34,206 nt of DNA from JAYTQQ01 sp043784965 (GCA_043784965.1 JAYVXS010000232.1:1-34206); one strand, 5' to 3'; positions 22,731-31,694 are shown, numbered from the stretch's first letter. Made by a program: numbers and translations. Notes: generated by a model from the letters alone, not told the origin.

Positions 22731-25730
22731 CTATTGACGTGAATTTTTATCATTCGTTGATTTCAAACTTTCTGCCATTGCCGGGATCCGATCGATGTAT
22801 TTCTTATATTCCTTTTTCCATTTCGAACTCGTCATTTTTTCAGAAGCCAAACGAAACCAGGTTGCACCTTTGTCGTTTTTATCATTTAGCAGTTTACTCC
22901 AGGTATTTTGCGCTTCGTTCAAATCACCTAGGTCGAAGTGAATTTGGCCTAATTTATAACGCACCGAACTCATTGAACGTTTTGTTTCAAATTGAGCGAG
23001 TAATTCTTGATAGCTTTTAACCGCCTCGCGTTTTCTACCAGAGGCCAATTCGATGTCGCCCTTTAGTTCTAAGGCTTTCGCATAGGTTTCTTCTGGTACT
23101 AATGCCGTATCAATTTGTAAATTTACTATCCTCTGCAGATTGATTTCAGCAGCCGCCGAATTTTTACCTTGATTTTGTATTTGCGCGAGTCGCAAATAAA
23201 TCGGTGCGACAGTTATGGGTTGCCCCTTCCATGTGTCGACCAGCGTCTGTAAAAACTTCTTAGAATTGTTTAAGTCGCCGCGCTCCTCAAAAACTGCCGC
23301 CGAGGCTTGAGCTCTTTCTACTTGCTCCTCTTCGTTTAGATTTTCTGGATGTTTGATTTCTTTCAAATGATCAAATGCGTTTGAGTAATCTCGATTTTGA
23401 ACTGAAATTACAGCCAGTCGTAAATTGACCGCGTCTGTGGTCGGCAAAATTTCAAATACGCTGCGTTCTTTTTCAATCTTTGTCCCTTGAAGCGCATAGA
23501 TTTTATTAAGGGTCGCGCGATAAATGCGCTCTGACTCCCTAAATACACCAGCTTGTTCATAAGCCCGCCCCACATAGAACTCAGTGTCTATACGGCCAGA
23601 GTTATTGAGCCAAGTACTGGCGTAATGCCCATACATTTTCAACGCTTCGAGAAACTTTTTTTCCATCGCATTTTTACGAATACTGGTAGTAATATTACGT
23701 TCGATGCGTAACTTAAATTTATCACGATTGGCCGCTATCGGATTGTTTTGATAAAAATGAATCAGCTCATTGGTCGCGGCCATATAGTCACCGCGATTAA
23801 AATAGCCATCCGCCACTAAGAAACTAGTAAATTCATCTAGACCAGAAATATTGACTTCTTTCTTAATTTTCTCAACCTCTTCAAGTGAATGCTTTAGCTC
23901 CTTTTCTTTCATTTCGAAAATGCGATCGGCGATCATACGAATTTTTGCCAAATCGGCCCCATGTGAATTTCGATAGCGATAGGTGCTTTCAAGATAGGCG
24001 CCCTGCACACGCTTTGGATCGGCACCAAGTATATTCAGGACTTCTCCGATTCGGGTCATGGCAAATCCGCCATACTCATTCGTTGGAAATTTCTGTAAAA
24101 ATTCGCGATACGAGTTCAAACATTCCTTATGTTCTCCAAGCCAAAAGTGAGACTCAGCGGAATTAAAAAATGCATTTGGAAATCCGGGCCAATCTTTCGG
24201 AAATTTTGTTCGTGCCGTATTATACTCTTGAACTGCACGCTTATAATCACCAACTTGAAAAAAGATGTCGCCTTTATAAAAAGCTGCCGTTAAAATATCA
24301 TTTTTATTTGGCGCAGTTCTTTCTACTTCATCTAAAATTTTGTAGGCATCATCGAGTCTACTTAAATTCTGAAATGCTCTTGCCTCTGCGATTTGAACTT
24401 GTGCTGCCAACTTTTTATTATCAAAGTTTTTATCTTCATTTTTGTGGTTCAAAAACCTCTGAAAAGCTTGAATCGCACTAAGGCTATCACCACGCTCGAG
24501 ATAAGAGTAGGCGACAAATAGCAAAGTCCTAGCGGTCAAAGGCGACTCCTTAAATTCTTCGCTTGCACCGCGGTACATGGCCATCGCGGCATCGAAATCA
24601 TTCGAACTTTTGCTTTCATGCCAAAATTTAAGGTAAGTGTCACCCATCATATAGCGAATAATTTCTTCATAGCGCGAGTCGGGATACTCTTTGCGAAACT
24701 CTCTCGCAGTTTTTAGAAAAATTGCGTATCGACCTTTTTCAAAAAGACTGGCTAATAGTTTTGCTTCTTGATTCTGCTTATGTAGATTGACTTGTTTTTC
24801 TTCGGTCTCGTCAAGTGGCAGAATTTTGTAGATCGGTGGCGACTTTGCAAACTCCTCGAGTTCTGGGGTGCCGATCTTTAACATCGGAAAGTGTAGATAA
24901 ATATTTGCGCGGCTTGCAATCACTGCATTTTCTTTAATTTCATAGTCCTGCATACTAAACCTTTTAAACTCGGGATCGCCGCCGTCAAAAGCGCCTTGAT
25001 TCAAACTATTATTCGAAACGAGCGCTTTCGGCGCTTCAACATCAGGATTAATCAATAAAGCATCCGAGCTGGGTTTGCGGACAGCTTTATCATTCAGAGC
25101 CGGATAATCGATTCGCAATGGACCTTTCTGAAAAGTCTTTGCTGGCCAATCATCAGCTGTATTTTGAAAATCGCCGTTTATTCCACTCATAGGAGTTTCA
25201 TCGACGATACCCTCATTAGCATAGGCTTTTGTTTGAGCCGCCTTTTTTGCTGCGAGTTTTTTATTGACCGGGGCTGCGGCCGGCGCCTCCTTAGCCTGAA
25301 CTTTGCTGGTCTCTTTCTGAAAAATATCGACGACCCAGCGACTGGGCTGATCGCTTGTATAATCGAATGCATCTAAACTGTTGCTCTTAAGAAAGATTTT
25401 TATTTCAGTCAGCTCATCCACACTATTCGGGCTGATACTCACTTTCTCTATGAGCTCGTCTTTGTAAGCTCGTAAGAGGAGTAAAGACTTTGCATTCAAT
25501 GCTTTTGTTTCGAGCACGAGAACAGTCCTATTTGTTTTCGGCTCGGTCTGTTTTTTGATTTCGTATTTCCAATTGCTTATGCCCGTAAGCTCAAGATGGG
25601 TGGCGTCTCCGATCCGACCAACACTTGCCTTTACCAAGTCCTCTTCTGCGCTCAAGTGAAGTGCGAAGAATACGACGACCAGCCCAAGAGCCAGGATTTT
25701 TCTATATGAAAAGCAAGCAAAATTTGACAC
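22731..25730 (-). CDS. Large TPR-repeat exported protein, first gene of the flagellar operon
   Basis: 999 residues. Signal peptide at 1-28 (ILALGLVVVFFALHLSAEE, likely cut after LSA). Residues 30-145 look like a beta-rich AMIN-type domain (LELTGISNWKYEI ... SRWVVDIFQK). From about 310 to the end there is a long tetratricopeptide superhelix, with units such as FNSAESHFWLGEHKECLNSY and YKLGQIHFDLGDLNEAQNTW. It is probably a periplasmic or envelope scaffold tied to flagellar assembly. The start is GTG at 25730 with gagg six bases before it; a -24/-12 promoter lies just upstream. The exact role is unknown, and the gene name cannot be given. Confidence 0.88.
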   Translation of the reverse strand: MSNFACFSYRKILALGLVVVFFALHLSAEEDLVKASVGRIGDATHLELTGISNWKYEIKKQTEPKTNRTVLVLETKALNAKSLLLLRAYKDELIEKVSISPNSVDELTEIKIFLKSNSLDAFDYTSDQPSRWVVDIFQKETSKVQAKEAPAAAPVNKKLAAKKAAQTKAYANEGIVDETPMSGINGDFQNTADDWPAKTFQKGPLRIDYPALNDKAVRKPSSDALLINPDVEAPKALVSNNSLNQGAFDGGDPEFKRFSMQDYEIKENAVIASRANIYLHFPMLKIGTPELEEFAKSPPIYKILPLDETEEKQVNLHKQNQEAKLLASLFEKGRYAIFLKTAREFRKEYPDSRYEEIIRYMMGDTYLKFWHESKSSNDFDAAMAMYRGASEEFKESPLTARTLLFVAYSYLERGDSLSAIQAFQRFLNHKNEDKNFDNKKLAAQVQIAEARAFQNLSRLDDAYKILDEVERTAPNKNDILTAAFYKGDIFFQVGDYKRAVQEYNTARTKFPKDWPGFPNAFFNSAESHFWLGEHKECLNSYREFLQKFPTNEYGGFAMTRIGEVLNILGADPKRVQGAYLESTYRYRNSHGADLAKIRMIADRIFEMKEKELKHSLEEVEKIKKEVNISGLDEFTSFLVADGYFNRGDYMAATNELIHFYQNNPIAANRDKFKLRIERNITTSIRKNAMEKKFLEALKMYGHYASTWLNNSGRIDTEFYVGRAYEQAGVFRESERIYRATLNKIYALQGTKIEKERSVFEILPTTDAVNLRLAVISVQNRDYSNAFDHLKEIKHPENLNEEEQVERAQASAAVFEERGDLNNSKKFLQTLVDTWKGQPITVAPIYLRLAQIQNQGKNSAAAEINLQRIVNLQIDTALVPEETYAKALELKGDIELASGRKREAVKSYQELLAQFETKRSMSSVRYKLGQIHFDLGDLNEAQNTWSKLLNDKNDKGATWFRLASEKMTSSKWKKEYKKYIDRIPAMAESLKSTNDKNSRQ

Positions 25731-26018
25731 GTGTATCCTCTAGAGTAGGTACAATAGCATTTGCGGTGCCAAAGGCATTCTTGATAGAGAGTTCAAATTA
25801 AATGCCTTCAGGTACTCATTCGCTCGCTATTCATGACCTAAGTAGAGCCGAGACCGACGCATCACTCGACAAAAAGATGACGCCAGCAAAGATTATTTTG
25901 ACATCGTCGCGCTCGACCTCGGATTAGAAAATCAACTAAGGAATTCAATTTGATACAAAACAACCGATAGGTATTTAGGACTTATTTGCACCATTGAAGG
26001 CAGCACGGAAAACAGCTA
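25731..26018. other. 288-base divergent spacer between the flagellar and Mla operons
   Basis: Contains the sigma-54 promoter for the flagellar operon (25756-25771, minus strand). An unsupported 41-codon plus-strand frame (25802-25927) has no ribosome-binding site and is not called. The promoter for the Mla operon must lie in the right part, but I see no clear -35/-10 pair. Confidence 0.6.
25756..25771 (-). promoter_or_regulatory. Sigma-54 (-24/-12) promoter of the flagellar operon
   Basis: Minus-strand tggcaccgcaaatgct matches the consensus TGGCAC-N5-TTGCT except for one base (atgc for ttgc), with the invariant GG and GC exactly ten bases apart. Transcription would start near 25746, and the GTG start of the first gene is at 25730 with its Shine-Dalgarno at 25736-25739. 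A cognate sigma-54 activator is encoded second in the operon. Confidence 0.85.
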
Positions 26019-26525
26019 ATGAAAAAACCACGGTCGTCCATATCTATATTTTTACTTGCAACTTTCTTTTCTTTTTTTATCTCAGCCTGTGTATCCGTGA
26101 GCCTCACCGCGAAAATGAGCAAATCAGAAGATGTGAAATTCATCCCGCCCGGTGGACGCTTTGAAAGAATTAAGTCCCAAGGTGCTGACGAAGCTTGGCA
26201 GGATAAGAAGTTTGGAAATTCAATTTCTTTTTTGTCATCCTGTAATGATCCTGCAGATCCAAGTTTGGAAAATATTGAGCGAGATATGTTAGGCTCATTT
26301 GACTCTGTTAAAATACTAAATACTTCGCTGGCCTTCTTCGATGGCCGAGAGAGTCGAAGGACCCAAGCTCAAGGGACAATTGATGGAATTCAAACAACGG
26401 TGGAGATGCTTACTTTTAAAAAAAATAACTGCACCTATAGCATAAGCTATGTTTCAGTTTCAAAAAACTTTGAATTGGACCTCCCCGCTTTTCATACATT
26501 TTTACAGGGATTCAAAGCGCCATGA
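26019..26525 (+). CDS. Putative lipoprotein, first gene of the Mla-type operon
   Basis: 168 residues, family not recognised. Signal peptide with long hydrophobic core (ISIFLLATFFSFFISAC) and lipobox ISAC, lipidated Cys at 24. The mature part (about 145 residues) has three Cys including the lipid one and no evident repeat. Its stop overlaps mlaE (ATGA), tying it to lipid transport between the membranes. It stands where other bacteria place helper genes, but it does not look like MlaA, MlaB or MlaC. Confidence 0.8.
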   Translation: MKKPRSSISIFLLATFFSFFISACVSVSLTAKMSKSEDVKFIPPGGRFERIKSQGADEAWQDKKFGNSISFLSSCNDPADPSLENIERDMLGSFDSVKILNTSLAFFDGRESRRTQAQGTIDGIQTTVEMLTFKKNNCTYSISYVSVSKNFELDLPAFHTFLQGFKAP

Positions 26526-27352
26526 AGACAAGCCTTAGCAAAAATCAAGAGCTCGCGGATACTGTAATGAAGGCATTCTTAAGCGCCATTGGCACTCGAA
26601 TCCTAGAAATTTTGGATATGCTCGGCAGCGTCGCACTCATGTTCAAACAGGTTCTGAAAGAGGTCTTTATAGCACCTTTTTACCCAGGCCTGGTGGTAGA
26701 GCAAATTTATTTCGTTGGTGTGCGCTCAATGAGTATCGTTTTTGTAACCGCGATTAGCACCGGAATGGTCATGGCTCTTCAATTTGGCATCGGACTCGAG
26801 AAGTTTGGCGGTAAACTCTACGTCCCGAAAATTGTTTCGCTGTCCATAATCCGCGAAGTTGGCCCAGTATTTTGTTCTCTTATGCTTGCCGCCCGAGTTG
26901 GCGCTGGTATTGCCAGTGAAATCGCCTCAATGGTCGTCACCCAGCAAATCGATGCGATTCGCGCCCTCGGAACTTCTCCAATAAAGAAAATTGTCATTCC
27001 AAGAATTTTGGCTTGTCTCATCGCTTTGCCAATGCTGAGCGGAATCGGAAATATCATAGGTGTTGCTGGTGGTTTGATCGTGGGTCAAAATGAACTGGCG
27101 ATTGATGCAGGATTTTATTACGAGAAAATATTTCAAACGGTCAATATCATGGATTATATGACCGGTATTATGAAGACTTTTTTCTTTGCGTTTTTCTTAT
27201 CTTCGGTGTCCTGTTTTTTCGGATTGAGTGTAAAAGGGGGGACCCAAGGCGTCGGTATCGCCACGACCAAAGCCGTGGTCACTTCGTCTATCATGATTTT
27301 AGTAAGTGATTTTTTTCTAACGAAATTATTTTTTGTTTTATTTGAATCTTAA
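26522..27352 (+). CDS. mlaE: Mla-type ABC transporter permease MlaE
   Basis: 276 residues, MlaE/YrbE permease family. Diagnostic: EQIYFVGVRSMSIVFVTAISTGMVMALQFG, REVGPVFCSLMLAARVGAGIASEIASMVVTQQIDAIRALGTSPIKKIVIPR (the conserved permease core), and FFGLSVKGGTQGVGIATTKAVV near the end. Inner-membrane component of phospholipid transport that maintains outer-membrane lipid asymmetry. Start overlaps the lipoprotein stop; its own stop overlaps mlaF (TAATG). Confidence 0.95.
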   Translation: MKTSLSKNQELADTVMKAFLSAIGTRILEILDMLGSVALMFKQVLKEVFIAPFYPGLVVEQIYFVGVRSMSIVFVTAISTGMVMALQFGIGLEKFGGKLYVPKIVSLSIIREVGPVFCSLMLAARVGAGIASEIASMVVTQQIDAIRALGTSPIKKIVIPRILACLIALPMLSGIGNIIGVAGGLIVGQNELAIDAGFYYEKIFQTVNIMDYMTGIMKTFFFAFFLSSVSCFFGLSVKGGTQGVGIATTKAVVTSSIMILVSDFFLTKLFFVLFES

Positions 27353-28152
27353 TGAGGCAAGACGTGCAAGAAGATATAGTTGTCGACATTCAAAAGTTCA
27401 AAAAGAGTTTTGGGAGCAGAATTATTCACAGATCCGTCGACTTACAAATTCGACGGGGTGAGTGTCTTGGACTGCTCGGTGGCTCTGGCGCTGGTAAGAG
27501 TATAATTCTGAGAAGCCTGATAGGTCTTGAAAGACCGGACTCTGGCCAAATCATTGTGGATGACCTAGATGTAACTAAAATGAATGAACGCCAACTTGTT
27601 CCTGTCCGAAAAAAGATCGCATATGTCTTTCAGGGAGGCGCACTGTTTGATTCTATGACGGTATTTGATAATCTCGCCTATCCATTGAGAGAACATACTC
27701 AGCTTTCACTTCCTGAAATTCGCATAAAAATTTTAGCGCTACTGAAAACTTTCGGTCTTGAGGGTAGTGAAAACCTACTCCCAGCAAATTTATCGGGTGG
27801 CATGCAAAAACGAGTTGGTCTTGCACGCGCAATCATACTTGAACCCGAGGTCGTACTCTACGACGAGCCAACTGCTGGACTTGACCCCTATAATACAAAA
27901 CGCATTCAAGAGATGATATTAAAGTTAAAATCCCACGGTGTGAGTTCGATGCTGGTCACTCATGATATGCCAACGGCTTTTGCAGTTTGCGATCGCATTG
28001 CCCTACTACTTGACGGCAGTATATACGCTGTATTACCAACAAAACAACTTTCTGAAAACTACAGCTTAGGTTCTGGAAACTCTCGAGAAAAAAGCGAATC
28101 TGCTACACAATTTGCGCGAATGACTCTCTTTATTAACGGAGATGAAAGTTAA
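27352..28152 (+). CDS. mlaF: Mla-type ABC transporter ATP-binding protein MlaF
   Basis: 266-residue ATPase for MlaE. Walker A GGSGAGKS at 43-50, Q-loop YVFQGGALFDSMTVFDNLAYPL (typical of MlaF), signature LSGGMQKRVGLARAI, Walker B VVLYDEPTAGLDP, H-loop in LVTHDM. The C-terminal tail lacks sign of a fused MlaB-type STAS domain, and no separate MlaB gene follows. Overlaps both neighbours by one base (TAATG). Confidence 0.95.
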   Translation: MRQDVQEDIVVDIQKFKKSFGSRIIHRSVDLQIRRGECLGLLGGSGAGKSIILRSLIGLERPDSGQIIVDDLDVTKMNERQLVPVRKKIAYVFQGGALFDSMTVFDNLAYPLREHTQLSLPEIRIKILALLKTFGLEGSENLLPANLSGGMQKRVGLARAIILEPEVVLYDEPTAGLDPYNTKRIQEMILKLKSHGVSSMLVTHDMPTAFAVCDRIALLLDGSIYAVLPTKQLSENYSLGSGNSREKSESATQFARMTLFINGDES

Positions 28153-28970
28153 TGGAACAAGGATCTAAAAAATTCGAGTACAAAGTGGGAGCTTTCGTTG
28201 CCTTCGGACTCCTTGGAATCATGATTTCAATTCTGGCTTTGGGTGGCAAGAGCATGGTACTCACAAAATATGTTTATTATAATACAGAGTTCAGCGAAGT
28301 TTCTGGCCTCTTCATTGGCAGCGTAATTTCCCTACAGGGCTTGCCAATCGGAAATGTCAAAAATATTGGCTTTTCACAAAAGGCCAATCGCCTGAGTATC
28401 CTACTTGCGGTCGATAGCAAATTTGCCGATCGTATCAAGAAGGGCACTTCCGCCGAAATTAGAACTCAAGGGGCCTTAGGCGATAAGTATATTTTCTTAA
28501 ATCCCGGCGAAGCCTTGGCCCAGACTCTACCAAGTGGTTCATCAATAGATTCGTCTGAATCAGGTGACCTCATTAAAATGATAACCGACAAAGACCAGGG
28601 CATTGCGCAGGTATTTGATTTGATCAAAGAAATACGACTGCTGGTTTCAGCACTCAATAGTCAGGGGCGCCCAGCAAAGTTAATGGAGAATGTGACGGAC
28701 ACCACAGCACAACTTAAAGTCACCATGAAGACACTTGATGTTCTATTGAAGGATTTGCACAATGAGATTCCAAAGAATCAGAAGCTCAATCAGGCGGTAA
28801 CTGATCTAGCTAGCATCATGCAAAAAATCGATAAGGGTCAGGGAACTCTGGGCGCCCTGATTAATGATCCAAGCCTACATCAAAGCTTAAAAGCACTACT
28901 TGGCGGATCACAACGTCAGTCTTATATAAAAAATGTTTTGAAAGAAACCATTCAGAAAAGCAAAGATTGA
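28152..28970 (+). CDS. mlaD: MCE-domain lipid-binding protein MlaD
   Basis: 272 residues. One N-terminal membrane helix (about 11-30, KVGAFVAFGLLGIMISILAL) followed by the MCE domain (about 38-118: FSEVSGLFIGSVISLQGLPIGNVKNIGF ... ADRIKKGTSAEIRTQGALGDKYIFLNPG). A helical C-terminal part (about 140-270) resembles the extended tail of MCE proteins. It forms a hexameric ring that shuttles lipids through the periplasm. Last gene of the operon; the next gene faces it with a 24-base gap. Confidence 0.93.
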   Translation: MEQGSKKFEYKVGAFVAFGLLGIMISILALGGKSMVLTKYVYYNTEFSEVSGLFIGSVISLQGLPIGNVKNIGFSQKANRLSILLAVDSKFADRIKKGTSAEIRTQGALGDKYIFLNPGEALAQTLPSGSSIDSSESGDLIKMITDKDQGIAQVFDLIKEIRLLVSALNSQGRPAKLMENVTDTTAQLKVTMKTLDVLLKDLHNEIPKNQKLNQAVTDLASIMQKIDKGQGTLGALINDPSLHQSLKALLGGSQRQSYIKNVLKETIQKSKD

Positions 28971-28994
28971 GCTTAAACGCAATAAGCCCCGAGT

Positions 28995-29348
28995 TCAGGC
29001 TTGGTCAGACGGCTGAGCTTTAGCGGCTCGCTTGTCGAGGGTGAATTTAACGCCAATAACTGTTGGGTGTCCTAGATGAGCATTCACTTTTTCACGAATT
29101 GTATCCTTGAAATAATGCAGTTCTTGAATCCAAGTTGAGTGACTGACCCAAATATACAAGACGCCCTTTTCCATCGCACAAGGAAGAGTGTTTTTCGCAA
29201 TACTTTCGCCGACAATTTTAGGCCATTCGCGCTCTAAACGAAAGCGCGTAAAACCCTGTGCGAGACCAGACTTGCTATTTTGCAAAAGCGACTGTAGGAC
29301 ATTCTCCACAGAAAACAAATGGCTTTTACGATTGGGCTTATGGCTCAT
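28995..29348 (-). CDS. dciA: DciA-family (DUF721) protein
   Basis: 117 residues using ATG 29348. DUF721/DciA signature: RLEREWPKIVGESIAKNTLPCAMEKGVLYIWVSHSTWIQELHYFKDTIREKVNAHLG, then VTGVKF-like VIGVKFTLDK. DciA loads the replicative helicase DnaB in bacteria lacking DnaC. An upstream in-frame ATG (29405) would add 19 poorly fitting residues and overlap the divergent trmFO start, so I reject it. The stop lies in the loop-side of a small hairpin (28984-29002). Confidence 0.88.
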   Translation of the reverse strand: MSHKPNRKSHLFSVENVLQSLLQNSKSGLAQGFTRFRLEREWPKIVGESIAKNTLPCAMEKGVLYIWVSHSTWIQELHYFKDTIREKVNAHLGHPTVIGVKFTLDKRAAKAQPSDQA

Positions 29349-29386
29349 TTTTATGGTATAACATTTTTCTTCAAGAAGAGGAACTT

Positions 29387-30823
29387 TTGAAACAAGAAAA
29401 AACACCTATTCATGTCGTTGGCGCTGGTCTTGCTGGCAGCGAATGTGCCTACCGCCTTGCTGAGCTCGGCCACACGGTGCACCTCTACGAAATGCGCGAG
29501 GATGGCCGCTCAGATAGCCTCAGTCCAGCCCATAAAAGCTCTGACTTTGCTGAACTCGTTTGTTCAAATTCATTTGGAAGCTTTGTCAGCACCTCTGCTC
29601 CAGGTCAGCTCAAGTGGGAGATGGCACAACTCGGATCGATTATTTTGCAATTGGGAATTGAATCTCGGGTTCCCGCAGGACAAGCACTTTCAATGGATCG
29701 CCAGGTCTTTGCCCGACTAGTGACTGAAAAAATTTCTTCTCATCCAAATATAAAAGTCATTCGCAGAATGGTAAAATCTCTTGATGATGTTCCAAGGCCC
29801 TGTGTGATCGCCACTGGCCCGCTCACGAATCAGAGCCTGGCAATGAGCCTACGAGAACACTTTGGCAGTGATTTTCTATACTTTTTTGATGCGATCGCAC
29901 CGGTTATTTCTGCCGACTCTATAAATGAAGAAATTGCCTACAAAGGCGATCGTTGGGACAAGGGCAATAAAGACTATTTCAACTGCCCTCTAGATAAAGA
30001 ACAATATTTTTCACTCATGCGTGCGATTACGGCGGCGCGAAAAATTGAAGCTAAAGAATTCGAAAAGAATACGCCTTACTTTGAAGGCTGCATGCCAATC
30101 GAAACGATGGTCGAACGTGGCCCACTCACAGCGCGCTTTGGCCCAATGAAGGGCAAGGGCTTGAGAAATCCCAGAACTGGATTCGCACCATTTGCCGCCG
30201 TACAACTTCGCCAAGATAATCGCGAAGCCACCGCATATAATATGGTCGGCTTTCAAACGAAAATGAGTTACGCCGATCAAGTGCAGGTGTTTCGCATGAT
30301 TCCGGGACTTGAGCAGGCTGAATTTTTAAAACTTGGCAGTATGCACCGTAATCTTTATCTTCATACACCTAAATGTCTCGCGAAAGATCTCTCTAGTCCA
30401 AAAGATCCTCTGCTGTTTTTTGCTGGTCAAATCACTGGCGTTGAAGGCTACTTTGAATCCACCGCCATTGGCTATTTAGTAGCAAATTTTTGCGATCAAA
30501 AATTGCGTGGCGAAAACTTTGCCCCTCCGCCGAGAGACTCGGCCTTAGGATCTTTGCTCAATGCGATCACCGACGAAACGAAAGTCGATTATTTTCAGCC
30601 GACTAATATTAATTTTTCGATGCTTAAAAAATATGTGGCCAAAATGCCAAAGCCTGACAAGCGAGCCCTACAAATAGCGGCCGCCAGAAAGGCCTTCTTT
30701 CAATGGTTGCCCATGCTCGGCATGGCATTGAAATTGAATTTGCAGATTGAGCAAATAGACAATGAGCATAAAGCTTTTGTAGAGGCTGCACTTCTAAAAG
30801 CCAGCTTAGCTGAAGCGAAATGA
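29387..30823 (+). CDS. trmFO: TrmFO: folate/FAD-dependent tRNA U54 methyltransferase
   Basis: 478 residues using TTG 29387. The enzyme makes ribothymidine at position 54 of tRNA from methylenetetrahydrofolate and FAD. FAD-binding HVVGAGLAGSECAYRLAELGHTVHLYEMR starts at residue 9; LSPAHKSSDFAELVCSNSFGS, FAGQITGVEGYFESTAIGYL and YFQPTNINFSML follow as in the family. TTG is chosen because agagg sits five bases upstream; an earlier in-frame ATG at 29258 would add 43 residues antisense to dciA. Usual length is about 440, so it is slightly long. Confidence 0.95.
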   Translation: MKQEKTPIHVVGAGLAGSECAYRLAELGHTVHLYEMREDGRSDSLSPAHKSSDFAELVCSNSFGSFVSTSAPGQLKWEMAQLGSIILQLGIESRVPAGQALSMDRQVFARLVTEKISSHPNIKVIRRMVKSLDDVPRPCVIATGPLTNQSLAMSLREHFGSDFLYFFDAIAPVISADSINEEIAYKGDRWDKGNKDYFNCPLDKEQYFSLMRAITAARKIEAKEFEKNTPYFEGCMPIETMVERGPLTARFGPMKGKGLRNPRTGFAPFAAVQLRQDNREATAYNMVGFQTKMSYADQVQVFRMIPGLEQAEFLKLGSMHRNLYLHTPKCLAKDLSSPKDPLLFFAGQITGVEGYFESTAIGYLVANFCDQKLRGENFAPPPRDSALGSLLNAITDETKVDYFQPTNINFSMLKKYVAKMPKPDKRALQIAAARKAFFQWLPMLGMALKLNLQIEQIDNEHKAFVEAALLKASLAEAK

Positions 30824-30884
30824 TCTTTGCCTTATTACTTAACATTTTCTGGGCAAATGGAGTTCCTGGAACAAAAAAATAAAT

Positions 30885-31694
30885 CTATTTTTCTTGCTCT
30901 AAAGGCTGTGCCGGACTTTTTGGAAAGCTCTGAAACTCCTCAAGGTCTTTTTGCACCGATGGCTTAAGCGGCGGTGCCCCATCAGCCCCGACACTACCTA
31001 ACGTGGAGCGCCGATAAAGATCAGCTTTTATTTTTCTGTCTTTTTCTTGCATATTTTTTTTCAAGCTATTGGCTTTTCTTTCTTCATCATATCGTTTTGC
31101 GTAGGACCGATGCTCTTCAGTAAAAGAGTTTTGTCTTTCACGAGCATAGTCTTCGAAGTCTTTTCGCTTTTCTCTCGTTTCGGACTCAAAAGCATTGCGC
31201 TTTTCATTTAAATCCGCGGTAAAATCCCTGCGCCTTTGGTCTTGATCTGAAAAAAATTGGCTGCGCTCTTCGTTCGCGTGTTTTTCTTTAGCAAATTCTT
31301 CTCGATCTTTTTTGAGTCCAGCAAAAAATTGATCTCTCGTCATTTTTTCAGAGCGCGAATATTCATCGCGTTTTCTCTGATGGTCTTTGTCGAGCTTACT
31401 CCTATTACCCCTCAATACTTTGTCAAATCGATCTCGTATTTTCGAAGGTTCTTGCATCTGCCCAAGCTCGTTGGCTTGCATTAACTGAAGCACCAGGGCC
31501 AACTCATCATTATTTCTTTTGATTTCATTGGGGATTTGCTTACGCTCTTCTTCAAGCGCTGAGCGATCAGCTCTTAGACTCAATTCTTCTTGTGGCCGCC
31601 CAGACGGTGGCGGCTCCATACTCACGACCTTTTCATGGGCGCAAGCGATCATTATCAAACCAAACAGAATCGAAATTAAAAAATATTTCTGCAT
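30885..31694 (-). CDS. Putative lipoprotein with a charged 11-residue repeat
   Basis: 269 residues using ATG 31694. Start choice: the frame runs 141 bases further upstream, but the piece from MQKYFLISILFGLIMIAC is a complete lipoprotein signal with lipobox MIAC and Cys 18. Residues 90-202 form a regular array: an aromatic or Leu occurs every 11 residues (90, 101, 112, 123, 134, then after a two-residue shift 147, 158, 169, 180, 191, 202), mostly in the context R-x-x-F with acidic and basic residues between. This is hendecad coiled-coil spacing, suggesting a long rod in the periplasm. Function unknown. It converges on trmFO with a 61-base gap. Confidence 0.75.
   Translation of the reverse strand: MQKYFLISILFGLIMIACAHEKVVSMEPPPSGRPQEELSLRADRSALEEERKQIPNEIKRNNDELALVLQLMQANELGQMQEPSKIRDRFDKVLRGNRSKLDKDHQRKRDEYSRSEKMTRDQFFAGLKKDREEFAKEKHANEERSQFFSDQDQRRRDFTADLNEKRNAFESETREKRKDFEDYARERQNSFTEEHRSYAKRYDEERKANSLKKNMQEKDRKIKADLYRRSTLGSVGADGAPPLKPSVQKDLEEFQSFPKSPAQPLEQEK

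Noticed and set aside
22706..22753. Longer form of the sigma-54 activator from ATG 22753
   Set aside because: Overlaps the TPR gene end and has no ribosome-binding site; ATG 22705 has ggag five bases before it.
25802..25927. 41-codon open frame in the divergent spacer
   Set aside because: No Shine-Dalgarno, no recognisable product, and it lies just beside the sigma-54 promoter.
28984..29002. Hairpin aagcc/ggctt as bidirectional terminator for mlaD and dciA
   Set aside because: Only five base pairs with a nine-base loop and no T-run on either side.
29258..29386. Longer trmFO starting at ATG 29258
   Set aside because: Adds 43 residues antisense to dciA that do not fit the family; TTG 29387 has a proper ribosome-binding site and places the FAD motif at residue 9.
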